Below, piece after piece: positions 27,547 through 37,018 of a DNA stretch of 64,000 bases. The notes under the pieces are model-generated. The model made no database searches. It saw only the letters and a program-made list of their open reading frames with translations, and was not told the origin of the DNA. Source of the stretch: Nocardioides mangrovicus (lineage in GTDB: Bacteria; Actinomycetota; Actinomycetes; Propionibacteriales; Nocardioidaceae); contig NZ_RDBE01000010.1 of the NCBI RefSeq assembly GCF_003674065.1, forward strand, positions 716,906-780,905. Reading direction: 5' to 3'. Position 1 is the stretch's first letter. Each line of letters starts with the position of its first letter. The position numbers were made by a program, and so were the translations under genes.

Positions 27547-28451
27547 GACTGCGTCAGCACCGGCACGCTGACGGACTCCGAGAGCCACGTCTTCTCCAGC
27601 GATGCCAGCGTGCCGTCCTGGGTGAGCTGGGCGACGGCGTAGTCCAGGCAGGGCACGAGCTTGCTGCCCTTCGCGGCCAGCATGCCGAACTGCTCGGGGG
27701 TGCCGCTGCTCTTGAACTGCCCGATGATGACGCCCTTGGAGAGCTCGGTGGCGGTGATGTAGAGCGCGGTCGGCAGGTCGGCCACGATCGCGTCGACCTG
27801 GCCGTTGAGCAGCGCCTGCTTGGCCACGTTGGTGTCGTCGAAGACCAGCGGGTCCTCGGCAGGCTTCACGTCGTCGCGGATCGCGGTGAGCGACGTGGTG
27901 CCGGTCTGGGCGCCGAGCTTGAGCTTGGCGAGGTCGGCCGGGCTCGTCGCCTTGGCCGCAGCGGACCCCTTCAGGGCGATGACGGCCTGCGCGGCGGAGT
28001 AGTAGCCGGTGGAGAAGTCGACCACCTTGGCGCGGGCCGTGGTGATCGAGATCTGGTTGATGTCGAAGTCGAAGTTCTTCGGGCCCGGGGCGTAGGAGTT
28101 GTTGAACGGCTCCTTGACCCAGCTGACCTGGCTCTGGGAGAAGCCCAGCTTCTTCGCGACGGCGTAGGCCACGGCCGACTCGTAGCCCTTGCCGTTGGTG
28201 GGCTTGTTGTCCTCGAACCACGGCGGGTACGCCGGGCTGTCGGTGGCCACGGTGAGCGTGCCCTGCTTGGTCAGCGCACCCGCCTTGGCCAGCGCGGCGG
28301 GCGTGCAGGTGCTGGCCGAGGCGCTCGCCGAGGAGGAGGCGGTGGCACTGGAGCCGCTGCTGGCACTGGAGCCGTCGTCCTTCGGGGCACAGGCGGACAG
28401 GACGAGGACCGTCGGCAGCAGGGCGGCCGCCACCAGGGAGAGCGTGCGCAT
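27543..28451 (-). CDS. Amino acid ABC importer, substrate-binding lipoprotein
   Basis: 302 residues. A lipoprotein signal peptide ends in the lipobox LSAC, followed by a long Ser/Ala linker and then a type II binding protein fold (LTVATDSPAYPPWF, NQISITTARAKVVDFSTGYY, GQVDAIVADLPTA). It anchors to the outer face of the membrane and delivers a polar amino acid to the permease. TAGCAT lies 7 nt before the ATG. The gene is divergent from the alpha/beta hydrolase gene. Confidence 0.93.
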   Translation of the reverse strand: MRTLSLVAAALLPTVLVLSACAPKDDGSSASSGSSATASSSASASASTCTPAALAKAGALTKQGTLTVATDSPAYPPWFEDNKPTNGKGYESAVAYAVAKKLGFSQSQVSWVKEPFNNSYAPGPKNFDFDINQISITTARAKVVDFSTGYYSAAQAVIALKGSAAAKATSPADLAKLKLGAQTGTTSLTAIRDDVKPAEDPLVFDDTNVAKQALLNGQVDAIVADLPTALYITATELSKGVIIGQFKSSGTPEQFGMLAAKGSKLVPCLDYAVAQLTQDGTLASLEKTWLSESVSVPVLTQS

Positions 28452-28458
28452 GAGAGAA

Positions 28459-28486
28459 ATGCTAGGGCTCGGATCGACATTAGAAT
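28459..28486. promoter_or_regulatory. Divergent -10 elements: binding protein (-) and alpha/beta hydrolase (+)
   Basis: TAGCAT on the minus strand (28459-28464) is 7 nt before the ATG at 28451. TAGAAT on the plus strand (28481-28486) is 7 nt before the ATG at 28494. The 42-bp gap leaves no room for leaders on either side. Confidence 0.55.
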
Positions 28487-28493
28487 CCACGCC

Positions 28494-29264
28494 ATGCCCC
28501 CGGTCGCGCTGCACCACCGCGTGCACGGCCCGACCGGGGCGCCCACGGTGGTCCTCGGCGGCTCGCTCGGCTCCACGACGCGGATGTGGGACGACCTGGT
28601 CGCCGACCTCTCCGCCGAGCGCCGGGTGGTGGCCTTCGACCTGCGCGGTCACGGCTCCTCCCCCACCGCCGTCGGCCCCCTCGAGGTGGCCGACCTCGCC
28701 GCCGACGTCCTCGCGCTGGCCGGGATGCTCGGGCTGGAGCGCTTCGACTACGTCGGCATCTCCCTGGGCGGCGCCATCGGCCAGCAGCTCGCACTCGACG
28801 CCCCCGACCGTCTCGACCGTGTGGTGCTGGCCTGCACCGCCGCCCGGTTCGGCGAGCCCGCGACCTGGGTCGAGCGGGCGGCGCAGGTGCGGGCCAGGGG
28901 GCTGGGCCCGTTGCGGATGCCGACCGAGAACCGCTGGTTCACCGAGGCGGTGGAGGCCGAGCACCCCGACCGGGTGCGCCGCACCATGGACGACTTCGAG
29001 GGCACCGACCCCGAGAGCTACGCCGTGCTGTGCGAGGCGCTGGGGCGCTTCGACGTCCGCCACCGGCTCGGAGAGATCGGACTGGGCGAGCGGGTGCTGG
29101 TGCTCGGCGCCGACCAGGACCCGACCTGCCCGCCCCCGGTGGTCCGCGAGCTGGCCGAGGCCATCCCCGGCGCCCGCACCGCCACCGTCGCCGATGCCGC
29201 CCACCTGGCCAACCTGTGCCGGCCGGCGCCGTTCGCCGCCGCGGTCCGAGGGCACCTGTCGTGA
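28494..29264 (+). CDS. Alpha/beta hydrolase (3-oxoadipate enol-lactonase-like)
   Basis: 256 residues. The nucleophile elbow is GISLGG, the catalytic Asp lies in VLVLGADQDPTCPP, and the His in DAAHLANL. FDLRGHGSS and the lid region are like those of PcaD enol-lactonases, which open 3-oxoadipate enol-lactone in aromatic degradation. No other pca gene is in the window, so the substrate is uncertain. Its stop overlaps the next start as GTGA. Confidence 0.85.
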   Translation: MPPVALHHRVHGPTGAPTVVLGGSLGSTTRMWDDLVADLSAERRVVAFDLRGHGSSPTAVGPLEVADLAADVLALAGMLGLERFDYVGISLGGAIGQQLALDAPDRLDRVVLACTAARFGEPATWVERAAQVRARGLGPLRMPTENRWFTEAVEAEHPDRVRRTMDDFEGTDPESYAVLCEALGRFDVRHRLGEIGLGERVLVLGADQDPTCPPPVVRELAEAIPGARTATVADAAHLANLCRPAPFAAAVRGHLS

Positions 29265-29791
29265 GCCACACCGCGGTGCGGGTGCCCGTGCGCGAGGCCG
29301 AGACGATCGTGCGGCGCCGGGCGCTGGCCAACGGCGACCCGCTGCAGCCCCAGGACGGCAGCCTGATGGCGCACATCACCGTGCTCTCGCCGTTCGTGGC
29401 CGAGGACCAGCTCGACGACGGCGTCATCGCCGAGCTCGAGCGCTACTTCGCCGACGAGGGCCAGTTCGGCTACGAGCTCACCGGCGTCAGCCGCTTCCCC
29501 GGGGAGGGACCGGCCTACCTCGTGCCCGAACCGGGGTCGCTGTTCCGCGAGCTGACCCAGGGCCTGTGCCGGATCTTCCGCCAGTTCCCGCCCTACGGCG
29601 GCCGGTTCGACGACCTGGTGCCCCACCTCTCGGTCCCCCTGCTGGCCGGCGAGACGGTGGACGACCTGCGCGCCGACGTCGAGCACCGGCTCCCCCTGGA
29701 GGCGACGGCCTTCACCGCCACCTTGGTCCGGGTCGCCGAGCACGACACCCGGACCATCGCGAGCTTCCCGTTCGGGTCCACCGCGGCCTGA
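29261..29791 (+). CDS. 2'-5' RNA ligase / cyclic phosphodiesterase superfamily protein
   Basis: 176 residues with the two HxTx-type motifs of the superfamily, HITV near residue 36 and HLSV near residue 125, separated by about 90 residues as expected for the bilobed fold. Members join or hydrolyse 2'-5' or 2',3'-cyclic phosphates in RNA. The GTG at 29261 overlaps the hydrolase stop. The biological substrate is unknown, and no RNA repair partner is adjacent. Confidence 0.8.
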   Translation: MSHTAVRVPVREAETIVRRRALANGDPLQPQDGSLMAHITVLSPFVAEDQLDDGVIAELERYFADEGQFGYELTGVSRFPGEGPAYLVPEPGSLFRELTQGLCRIFRQFPPYGGRFDDLVPHLSVPLLAGETVDDLRADVEHRLPLEATAFTATLVRVAEHDTRTIASFPFGSTAA

Positions 29792-29822
29792 GGGCGGGTC
29801 GGCGCGGGCAGGGGTCGAGCCT

Positions 29823-29856
29823 GCCGTGATTCACCGGTGCACCGGTGAGTCACGGC
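29823..29856. terminator. Loopless 17-bp inverted repeat between convergent genes
   Basis: The arms 29823-29839 and 29840-29856 pair at 16 of 17 positions, with CACCGGTGCACCGGTG at the centre. The repeat overlaps the stop codon of the minus-strand HAD gene and lies 31 bp after the RNA ligase stop. A two-way terminator is the simplest reading. Confidence 0.6.
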
Positions 29857-30644
29857 AACCCCAGCAGCCCCTCGATCACCCGCGCCACCCCGTGGTCGTC
29901 GTTGCTCGCGGCGACGTGGTCGGCCACGGCGAGGACGCTCTCGTGGGCGTTGGCCATGGCGTAGGAGGTGCCGGCCCACTGCAGCATGGCGATGTCGTTG
30001 GGCATGTCGCCGATGGCGAGCACCTCCTCGGCGCTGATGCCGTGCTCCTCGCAGAGCAGCGCGAGCGTGCTGGCCTTGGTGACACCGGCCGCGCTCATCT
30101 CCAGCAGCGACGACGTCGAGGACCAGGTGATCTCCACCAACGACCCGACCACGGCCTCCGCGCGGTCCCAGAAGTCCAGCGGCGCGAGCTCCTCGTGCCG
30201 GGCGAGGAGCTTCAGCACGGGGCCGTCGACGATCTCGGCGATCGTGCCGCGTCGCGCGCCGTCGGGAATCGGGTGGCGCTCCATGAAGGAGTGCTCGAGC
30301 GCGATCCCGCTCATCGTCTCCACGGCGAACGCGCTGCCGGCCACGGCGGTGCGGATGAGCTCGGTGACCTCCAGCGCGACGTCGGGCTCGATGGCGCGGA
30401 CCGACCGCATCGCGTCGCCGGCGACGTCCCAGACCATCGCGCCGTTGGAGACGACCGCCAGGCCGTGGGGGCCGACGTGGTCGAAGACCTCGCGCGTCCA
30501 GCGCAGCGGCCGGCCGGTGACGAAGACGACGGCCAGGCCGGCGTCCTCGGCCGCCGCCAGGGCGGCGACGGTGCGCTCGGCCAGCGAGCCGTCGGAGCGG
30601 ACCAGCGTGCCGTCGAGGTCGCTGGCCACGAGGCGGATGCTCAT
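29850..30644 (-). CDS. HAD superfamily hydrolase (Cof type)
   Basis: 264 residues. Motif I is VASDLDGTLV with the nucleophilic Asp, motif II VTGRP, and motif IV GDMPNDIAML. The large C2-type cap (residues about 80-190) places it with Cof phosphatases that act on sugar phosphates or nucleotide by-products. It is the last gene of the six-gene lipoprotein-GT87-serS-HAD-GNAT-HAD unit; its start overlaps the GNAT stop as ATGA. Confidence 0.9.
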   Translation of the reverse strand: MSIRLVASDLDGTLVRSDGSLAERTVAALAAAEDAGLAVVFVTGRPLRWTREVFDHVGPHGLAVVSNGAMVWDVAGDAMRSVRAIEPDVALEVTELIRTAVAGSAFAVETMSGIALEHSFMERHPIPDGARRGTIAEIVDGPVLKLLARHEELAPLDFWDRAEAVVGSLVEITWSSTSSLLEMSAAGVTKASTLALLCEEHGISAEEVLAIGDMPNDIAMLQWAGTSYAMANAHESVLAVADHVAASNDDHGVARVIEGLLGLP

Positions 30645-31144
30645 GACACCGGCCTGACCAGCAGGGGCTGGTCCTCGTCGTCCGGGTCGGGCCCGTGGTC
30701 GGCGAAGCCGACGCGGCGCAGCAGGGCGAGCGAGGCAGCGTTGTCGGGCTCGGTATGGGCCCGGACGCGGACGCCGGCGGCGTCGGTGAGGGCCAGCAGC
30801 GCCGGCAGCGCGGCGCTCATCAGCCCGCGCCGTCGGGCCTCTTCGACCAAGCCGTAGCCGACCTCCGCCTCGGGCACGCCGTCGCCCGACCGCTCGGGAG
30901 GTCCGAAGAAGCCGATGGTGCCGACGACCAGGCCGCCGGCCCGCTCACGGATGCCGCGCGAGGTCCATCCGGAGACCTCGCGCACCATGCCGACGCCGTC
31001 GCGGTCGTCCTGCCGCGGGAAGGAGGAATGCCAGTCCTCGTGGCGTCGCGGTGGGTCGGCCAGCAGGTCGGAGATGTCGTCGACGTCGAGGGTCTCGAGC
31101 ACGACCAGCTCGGTCCGCAACGCTGCGGTGGGGAGGTCGATCAC
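30641..31144 (-). CDS. GNAT family N-acetyltransferase
   Basis: 167 residues of the RimJ/RimL-like GNAT group. The acetyl-CoA loop is EEARRRGLMSAAL, preceded by EAEVGYGL and followed by RVRAHTEPDNAASLALLRRVGF, which is diagnostic for acetyltransferases that modify proteins or small amines. GTG start at 31144 overlaps the upstream HAD stop as GTGA. Substrate unknown. Confidence 0.88.
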   Translation of the reverse strand: MIDLPTAALRTELVVLETLDVDDISDLLADPPRRHEDWHSSFPRQDDRDGVGMVREVSGWTSRGIRERAGGLVVGTIGFFGPPERSGDGVPEAEVGYGLVEEARRRGLMSAALPALLALTDAAGVRVRAHTEPDNAASLALLRRVGFADHGPDPDDEDQPLLVRPVS

Positions 31145-31986
31145 GCGAACCAGCGTCCCAGCACCGCCGCGGCGCCGTCGTCCTGCACCGGCGGAGCGAC
31201 CTCGTCGGCGGCGGATCTGACCACCTCGGGGGCCTGTCCCATGGCCACACCGTGTCCGGCCCAGCCCAGCATCTCGATGTCGTTGCGGCCGTCGCCGATC
31301 GCCAGCACGTCGGAGCGGTCGAGGCCGAGGTCGGCGCAGACCCACTCCAGACCGCTGGCCTTGCTGACGCCGTCGGGGGCGAGGTCGAGCCACGCCGTCC
31401 AGCCGATGAAGTAGTTGGTGCCCTGCAGCCCGAGCTGCTTGGCCAGGTGGACGAAGTCCTCCGAGGTGGAGTCGGGATCGCGGATGATGACCCGGCTGAC
31501 GGCGTCGAGCCGCATGTCGGCCAGCTCGGTCACGATCATCTCGCCGTCGAGCTCGCCCTCGGGGAACAGCCGGTTCACGCGGTAGCCGATGCCGTGCTCC
31601 TCGACCGCCACCGCGGCACCGGGCACGTGGCCCAGCACGACGCGCACGGCGTCGGTGGCGTCGAAGGTGACCTCCTCCACGACCTCCATCGGCGCGTGCC
31701 GGAACACCACCGAGCCGTTGGAGGCCACGACGTGCAACCGCTCGCCGGTCCGGTCGCGGACCAGCTCGGTGAGCCCGAGCGCGTCGGCGATGCCCGCCAT
31801 CGACAGCGGCGCCCGGCCCGAGGCCAGCACCACGTGGGCACCGCTGGCGGCCGCGGCCAGCACGGCCCGGCGCACCGGCTCGGTGACCTCCTCGACGCTC
31901 GCGCCGCGCGGGTCGGGCACCAGCAACGTGCCGTCGATGTCGAGCGCCACCAGACGCGGCACCCAGTCCGTCAACGCCTCACTCAA
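31141..31986 (-). CDS. HAD superfamily hydrolase (Cof type)
   Basis: 281 residues. Motif I is ALDIDGTLL, motif II LASGR, and motif [16 protein letters not shown]. Related in fold to the HAD protein two genes downstream, but the two differ enough to have separate substrates. Start: TTG at 31986 overlaps the serS end by 8 bp; an in-frame GTG eight codons later is possible. Two Cof phosphatases in a serS unit suggest housekeeping removal of phosphorylated by-products. Confidence 0.88.
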   Translation of the reverse strand: MSEALTDWVPRLVALDIDGTLLVPDPRGASVEEVTEPVRRAVLAAAASGAHVVLASGRAPLSMAGIADALGLTELVRDRTGERLHVVASNGSVVFRHAPMEVVEEVTFDATDAVRVVLGHVPGAAVAVEEHGIGYRVNRLFPEGELDGEMIVTELADMRLDAVSRVIIRDPDSTSEDFVHLAKQLGLQGTNYFIGWTAWLDLAPDGVSKASGLEWVCADLGLDRSDVLAIGDGRNDIEMLGWAGHGVAMGQAPEVVRSAADEVAPPVQDDGAAAVLGRWFA

Positions 31987-33253
31987 CCGGCTTCAGCACC
32001 TCACGGCCCTGCAGGTAGGGCCGCAGCGCCTCGGGCACCCGTACCGAGCCGTCGGCCTGCTGGTGGGTCTCCAAGATGGCCACGATCGTGCGCGTCATCG
32101 CGCACAGCGTGCCGTTGAGGGTCGCGACCGGTGAGGTGCCACCCTCGAACCGGCCGCGGATGTCGAGCCGGCGGGCCTGGAAGTCGGTGCAGTTCGAGGT
32201 CGACGTCAGCTCGCGGTAGCGGCCCTGGGTGGGGATCCAGGCCTCGCAGTCGAACTTGCGCTGCGCGGAGAGACCGAGGTCGCCGGCGGCGACGTCGATC
32301 ACGCGGTAGGCCAGCTCGAGCTTGTCGAGGAACTCCTTCTCCCACGCCAGCAGCCGCTGGTGCTCGGCGAAGGACTCTTCGAGCGTGGTGTAGACGAACA
32401 TCTCCACCTTGTCGAACCAGTGCACCCGGATGATGCCCTTGGTGTCCTTGCCGTGGCTGCCGGCCTCCTTGCGGTAGCACGGGCTGAACGCGGCGTAGCG
32501 CAGCGGGAAGCGGGACGGGTCGAGGATCTCGTCGGAGTGGTAGGCGGCCATCGGCACCTCCGAGGTGCCCACCAGGTAGAGGTCCTCGCCGTCGATGCGG
32601 TAGACGTCGTCGGCCGCCTGGCCGAGGAACCCGGTGCCCTCCATCGCGCGCGGACGCACCAGCGCCGGCGGGATGACGGTGGTGAAGCCGTTGGCCCGGG
32701 CCTGGTCCATGGCCAGCTGGGTCAGCGCCATCTCGAGGTCGGCGCCGACGCCGGTGAGGAAGTAGAACCGCGAGCCCGAGACCTTGGCGCCGCGCTCGAC
32801 GTCGATCGCGCCCAGGATGCGGCCGAGCTCGACGTGGTCGCGCGGCTCGAAGCCCTCGGCGGCGAAGTCGCGCGGCGTGCCGACCGTCTCGAGCACGACG
32901 TAGTCGTCCTCGCCGCCGGCCGGGGCCTCCTCGGCGGCGACGTTGGGGATGGCCATGAGCGCCTCGCGCCAGTCCTGCTCGGCGGCGGTCTGCGCCGCCT
33001 CGGCGCTCTTCACGTCGGCGGCCAGCGTCTTGGTCCGCGCCAGCAGGTCGGCCTTCTGCTCGGCGCTCGCCTGCGGGATCTGCTTGCTCAGCTGCTTCTG
33101 CTCCGCGCGCAGCCGCTCGAAGTCGGCGATGGAGGTGCGCCGTTCCTCATCGGCGGCCAGCGCCGTGTCGACGACGTCAGCGGACAGCCCACGACGGGCC
33201 TGGGCGGCTCGGACGCGGTCGGGGTCGTCGCGGAGGGCGCGTGGGTCGATCAC
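31979..33253 (-). CDS. serS: Seryl-tRNA synthetase
   Basis: 424 residues. An N-terminal coiled-coil arm (about residues 30-100) binds the tRNA-Ser variable arm. The class II motifs follow: [25 protein letters not shown] for motif 2 and [22 protein letters not shown] for motif 3. It charges tRNA-Ser and also tRNA-Sec, whose gene lies in this window at 13618-13710. The GTG at 33253 overlaps the GT87 stop as GTGA. Confidence 0.96.
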   Translation of the reverse strand: MIDPRALRDDPDRVRAAQARRGLSADVVDTALAADEERRTSIADFERLRAEQKQLSKQIPQASAEQKADLLARTKTLAADVKSAEAAQTAAEQDWREALMAIPNVAAEEAPAGGEDDYVVLETVGTPRDFAAEGFEPRDHVELGRILGAIDVERGAKVSGSRFYFLTGVGADLEMALTQLAMDQARANGFTTVIPPALVRPRAMEGTGFLGQAADDVYRIDGEDLYLVGTSEVPMAAYHSDEILDPSRFPLRYAAFSPCYRKEAGSHGKDTKGIIRVHWFDKVEMFVYTTLEESFAEHQRLLAWEKEFLDKLELAYRVIDVAAGDLGLSAQRKFDCEAWIPTQGRYRELTSTSNCTDFQARRLDIRGRFEGGTSPVATLNGTLCAMTRTIVAILETHQQADGSVRVPEALRPYLQGREVLKPVE

Positions 33254-34434
33254 GCCCCGAGGGTATCCGTGGACGTCGGCGGGCGCCGCCGCGAGAGCCC
33301 GCCGAGGACCACGGCGACCAGCGTCACGACACACACCAGCACGAAGAGGTTGCCCGTGACCGCGTCCGACCAGGACCACAGCCGCAGCCGGAACAGTCCG
33401 ATGGGCGGCTGGTGCTCGGGCCCGCCCGCCGGCGAGCTCACGAACCAGGCGGCACACAGCAGCGCGACCACCGCGGCCGCCAGGCGGCGTCCCTGCGCGA
33501 GGAGCACCACCAGCAGCGGCAGCAGCCACACCCAGTGGTGCTCCCAGGAGAACGGCGAGATCGCGGCGCCGGTCAGCCCGACCAGGGTCGTGCTCAGCGC
33601 CGGCCGGTCGCGCTGCCACGCCAGCCAGGCCGCCACCATCCCCAGGACGCCGACGACGGCCACGAGCGCCAGCCAGGTGAGGGTCAGCGTGCGGTCCTCC
33701 AGTCCCGCGCGCACCAGGGCGCCGCGGATCGACTGGTTGCCCGGCGTCGACGCCGGCGCCACCCGGTCGGCGGAGAAGAAGGTGTGGGTCCAGAATCGAC
33801 TGGAGTCCGCGGGCAGCACGGCGAAGCCCACGGCGATCGTCGCCGCGAACGCCGCCACCGAGGTCGCCGCCGCCCGGTAGCGACGCGTGATGAGCAGGTA
33901 GGGCAGGAAGACCAGTGGCGTCAGCTTGATCCCGGCCGCCACCCCCACCAGCGCCCCCTGCCACCGCGGCCGGTCGCGGCGACCGAGGTCGAGCAGCACC
34001 ATCGCCATCAGCAGCAGGTTCACCTGGCCCAGCGCGATGGTCAGCCACACCGGCTCCAGCCACAGCGCCGCGGCCGCCGTGGCCACCACCGCCGGCGTCA
34101 GCCACGACCGATCGGCCGTCCTCGACTCCACGTGCCACACGCCGGCTGCCACGGCGAGCACCAACACCACCTGCAGCACCATTCCGAGCGGGATCAGCAG
34201 CCCCACGCCGACCAGCCCGAGCGGCACCATCACCAGCGCGGCGAACGGTGAGTACGTCCACACGTAACCCAGGTCCACCGGCCGCGTGTACAGCGGCGCG
34301 CCGTGCAGGACGGCCAGCCCACCGTGTCGGTAGACGTCGATGTCGGTGCCCACCGGCGCCGACCCCGGCCACACCGCCAGCACGACCAGGTGCAGCAGCG
34401 CGGACGCGACGAGCAGCGCCCAGGCCGCCCTCAT
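33250..34434 (-). CDS. GT87-type polyprenol-phosphate mannosyltransferase
   Basis: 394 residues, about ten membrane helices. The [10 protein letters not shown] segment early in the protein carries the acidic residue expected at the donor site, and [14 protein letters not shown] is typical of the DUF2029/GT87 family, which includes actinobacterial alpha-mannosyltransferases that build phosphatidylinositol mannosides and lipoarabinomannan. It sits between a lipoprotein gene and serS, with ATGA and GTGA overlaps. The exact glycan is unknown. Confidence 0.85.
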   Translation of the reverse strand: MRAAWALLVASALLHLVVLAVWPGSAPVGTDIDVYRHGGLAVLHGAPLYTRPVDLGYVWTYSPFAALVMVPLGLVGVGLLIPLGMVLQVVLVLAVAAGVWHVESRTADRSWLTPAVVATAAAALWLEPVWLTIALGQVNLLLMAMVLLDLGRRDRPRWQGALVGVAAGIKLTPLVFLPYLLITRRYRAAATSVAAFAATIAVGFAVLPADSSRFWTHTFFSADRVAPASTPGNQSIRGALVRAGLEDRTLTLTWLALVAVVGVLGMVAAWLAWQRDRPALSTTLVGLTGAAISPFSWEHHWVWLLPLLVVLLAQGRRLAAAVVALLCAAWFVSSPAGGPEHQPPIGLFRLRLWSWSDAVTGNLFVLVCVVTLVAVVLGGLSRRRPPTSTDTLGA

Positions 34435-35381
34435 CCCTGAGTCGGGGGCAGCACGAAGACCGGGTCGGAGTCGGTGGGCACGACGTCGCTGGTGGGCTGG
34501 CCGACGTCGCGCCAGGTCGAGCTGCCCTCGTCGAGCACCTTGGTCTGCAGGGTGCGACCCGCCACGCAGAAGGCCCAGGTGTCGCCGCCGGAGGTGACGA
34601 AGCCGGCGCTGACCTCGCACGGGCTGGGCGCGTCGCCGTAGGGCTCGTCGCCCAGCGGGTCGAGCACCCGGCCGCCGGCGCGCTGGACGGGCTCGGTGGA
34701 GTCCTCGCCGTTGCCGGCCGGGATGGTCTCGAAGGAGCCGGTGTCCTCGATGAAGGGCTCGCCGGTGTTCTGGGCGAACCCGCCGCCGTAGATCCAGCCG
34801 GTCTTCTGCGGCAGCGTGCCCTCCTGCTGCGCCTGCTGGGTGGCCAGGTCGACCTTCCACACGGTGCGTCCCGAGACCACGCGCAGCACGCCGGCGTCGG
34901 TGGGGTCGAAGGAGACCCAGTCGGTGCGCAGCGACGGGTCGTGGCTGAGCCGGCGCACCGAGACCGCCCGCTTGGCGCCGTTGGCACTGAGGTCGTAGAG
35001 CCGGACGACGCCCTTGGCCCGGTCGGAGGTCGCCTGCGGCTTGCTGTCGAGCAGCGCCCACCGATGGCTGGCGTCGACCAGCAGGCTCACCGCGCCGCCC
35101 GAGGCCTGCATCGGCTCCACCGGGCGCATCGTGACGACCGTGGCCGTTCCGGTGGCGGGCGTGAGCGTGACGTAGGTGGCCTGGCGCCCCTCGCCGTCCT
35201 CGCCGACGTAGGAGTCGAAGCGCAGCAGCCAGGACTGCGAGGCCGCGGCGTCGCCGCTGCTGCTCGACGAGGGGCTGCTGGACCCCTCGGACCGCGCGCT
35301 GCCGGAGGGCTGCTGACCGCATCCGGCGACGCCCGCCAGCACCGAGAGCACTGCGAGGACCGTCATCACGACCCGCCTCAT
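34431..35381 (-). CDS. Predicted lipoprotein, function unknown
   Basis: 316 residues. A signal peptide ends in lipobox VAGC, followed by a Ser-rich linker (about residues 25-50). The remainder is beta-rich with no motif I recognise; its alternating short strands resemble beta-propeller-like proteins. It is the first gene of the unit containing GT87 and serS, so an envelope role is possible. TAGGCT lies 6 nt before the ATG. Confidence 0.75.
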   Translation of the reverse strand: MRRVVMTVLAVLSVLAGVAGCGQQPSGSARSEGSSSPSSSSSGDAAASQSWLLRFDSYVGEDGEGRQATYVTLTPATGTATVVTMRPVEPMQASGGAVSLLVDASHRWALLDSKPQATSDRAKGVVRLYDLSANGAKRAVSVRRLSHDPSLRTDWVSFDPTDAGVLRVVSGRTVWKVDLATQQAQQEGTLPQKTGWIYGGGFAQNTGEPFIEDTGSFETIPAGNGEDSTEPVQRAGGRVLDPLGDEPYGDAPSPCEVSAGFVTSGGDTWAFCVAGRTLQTKVLDEGSSTWRDVGQPTSDVVPTDSDPVFVLPPTQG

Positions 35382-35387
35382 CGCCTC

Positions 35388-35410
35388 AGCCTACGCCCGT
35401 CTGGGAGAAT
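35388..35410. promoter_or_regulatory. Divergent -10 elements: lipoprotein unit (-) and PAP2-DAGK (+)
   Basis: TAGGCT on the minus strand (35388-35393) is 6 nt before the ATG at 35381. On the plus strand GAGAAT (35405-35410) is 8 nt before the GTG at 35419, a weaker match. Confidence 0.5.
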
Positions 35411-35418
35411 CGGGCGGC

Positions 35419-37002
35419 GTGAGCGACGCCCCCCAGCCGCGGCGCACGGCCGCGTGGGCGGTCGTGTGCCTGGTGCTCTTCGCGGCGCTGGCCGTGCCGG
35501 TGCACCTGCACTGGCAGCCGCTGCAGGACCTCGACACCGCGCTCGGCACACCGCCGCAGCGGCTGACCGTGGACACCTCGTGGCTGCGGCACGTCGCCCT
35601 GGCGGTGCAGCTCGCCTTCAGCCTGTGGCCGATGACGGCCTACACGGTCGTCACGGCCGGATTGCTGGTATGGAAGAACCACCGCCGTGCCGCCGTGTGG
35701 ACCGTGCTGGTCATGGTCGTCTCGACGCTCCTGGTCGACGTCCTCAAGCCGCTGGTCGGACGCGCCCGGCCGGTGTGGGACGACCCCATCACGACCCTGC
35801 GCTCGCTGAGCTTCCCCTCCGGCCACGCCGCCGGCGTCGCCGCCGCGGCCTGCGTGACCTGCGTGCTGGCCATGATGCTGGTGCGTCGACGCAACCTGCG
35901 CCGGCTGCTGGTCGGGGCTGCGGTGACGGTGGCCGTGCTGGTGGGCCTCGACCGGGTGCTGCTCGGCGTGCACAACGTCTCCGACGTGGCCGGCGGCTGG
36001 CTGCTGGGCGTCGGCGTCGGGCTGACCGTGCTGACCGTCTACGACCCGCGCCCGCGCTCGAGCGCGCTCACCACCGAGCCGCTGCCGGAGGTCTACCGCC
36101 GCGAGGCGCGCCAGCTGGCCGTGGTGCTCAACCCGGCGAAGGTCGACGACCCCGGTGCGTTCCGGGCCATGGTCGAGGAGTCGGCCGCCGCGGCCGGGTT
36201 CGCCGACGTCTTCTGGTACGAGACCACCGTCGAGGACCCCGGCGAGAGCCAGGCCCACGCGGCTGCGGTGGGTGGCGCCGACCTGGTCATCACCTGCGGG
36301 GGCGACGGCACGGTCCGTGCGGTCTGCGAGGAGCTCGCCGGCACCGGCGTCCCGATCGGCATCGTGCCGGCCGGCACCGGCAACCTGCTGGCTCGCAACC
36401 TGGCCCTGCCGCTCTACCTGCGTGCGGCGGTCGACGTGGCCCTCAACGGCCAGGACCGGGCCATCGACATGGTCGAGGTCTCCGGTGACGAGATGCCCGA
36501 CTCCACCTACCTGGTGATGGCCGGCATGGGCTTCGACGCCGCGATCATGGAGGGCGTCAACGAGGACTTCAAGGCCCGGGTGGGCTGGGTGGCCTACGTC
36601 GTCTCGGCGCTGCGCTCGCTGATGTTCCCGGCGGTGCGGGTCGAGATCTCCGTCGACGGCGGCGAGTTCACCCGCCACCGGGCCCGCACCATCGTCGTCG
36701 GCAACGTGGGGTTCCTGCAGGGCGGCATGCCGCTGATCCCCGACGCGGAGATCGACGACGGCCTCATCGACGTCGTGCTGCTCTACCCGCGGCGCTTCCT
36801 CTCCTGGCTGCCGCTGGCCGTGCGTGTGCTCAGCCGCAACCGCCGCACCGACGAGCTGGTCACGCGGATGCGCGGCAAGGAGGTCGTCGTGCGCGCCGCG
36901 GGAGAACAGCCCCGCCAGCTCGACGGCGACCTGGTCGCCCCCGGCAAGGAGCTGCGCTGCCGCTGCGTCCACGGGCGGCTGCTGGTCCGGGTGCCTCGCT
37001 GA
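35419..37002 (+). CDS. PAP2 phosphatase-diacylglycerol kinase fusion protein
   Basis: 527 residues in two parts. Residues 1-205 form a PAP2 membrane phosphatase with the full signature: KPLVGRARP, FPSGHA and RVLLGVHNVSDVAGG. Residues about 220-527 are a DagK/YegS-type lipid kinase domain, with AVVLNPAK, the GGDGT nucleotide loop and VPAGTGNLLARNL. The two activities oppose each other on lipid phosphate, so the fusion may recycle diacylglycerol, undecaprenol or another lipid at the membrane. GTG start. The intact catalytic sets argue that both halves function. Confidence 0.92.
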   Translation: MSDAPQPRRTAAWAVVCLVLFAALAVPVHLHWQPLQDLDTALGTPPQRLTVDTSWLRHVALAVQLAFSLWPMTAYTVVTAGLLVWKNHRRAAVWTVLVMVVSTLLVDVLKPLVGRARPVWDDPITTLRSLSFPSGHAAGVAAAACVTCVLAMMLVRRRNLRRLLVGAAVTVAVLVGLDRVLLGVHNVSDVAGGWLLGVGVGLTVLTVYDPRPRSSALTTEPLPEVYRREARQLAVVLNPAKVDDPGAFRAMVEESAAAAGFADVFWYETTVEDPGESQAHAAAVGGADLVITCGGDGTVRAVCEELAGTGVPIGIVPAGTGNLLARNLALPLYLRAAVDVALNGQDRAIDMVEVSGDEMPDSTYLVMAGMGFDAAIMEGVNEDFKARVGWVAYVVSALRSLMFPAVRVEISVDGGEFTRHRARTIVVGNVGFLQGGMPLIPDAEIDDGLIDVVLLYPRRFLSWLPLAVRVLSRNRRTDELVTRMRGKEVVVRAAGEQPRQLDGDLVAPGKELRCRCVHGRLLVRVPR

Positions 37003-37018
37003 GCGATACGTCTCGGCG

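Noticed and set aside
28189-29829. Long plus-strand frames over the alpha/beta hydrolase and RNA ligase
   Set aside because: They are other frames of two well-defined genes that overlap by GTGA.
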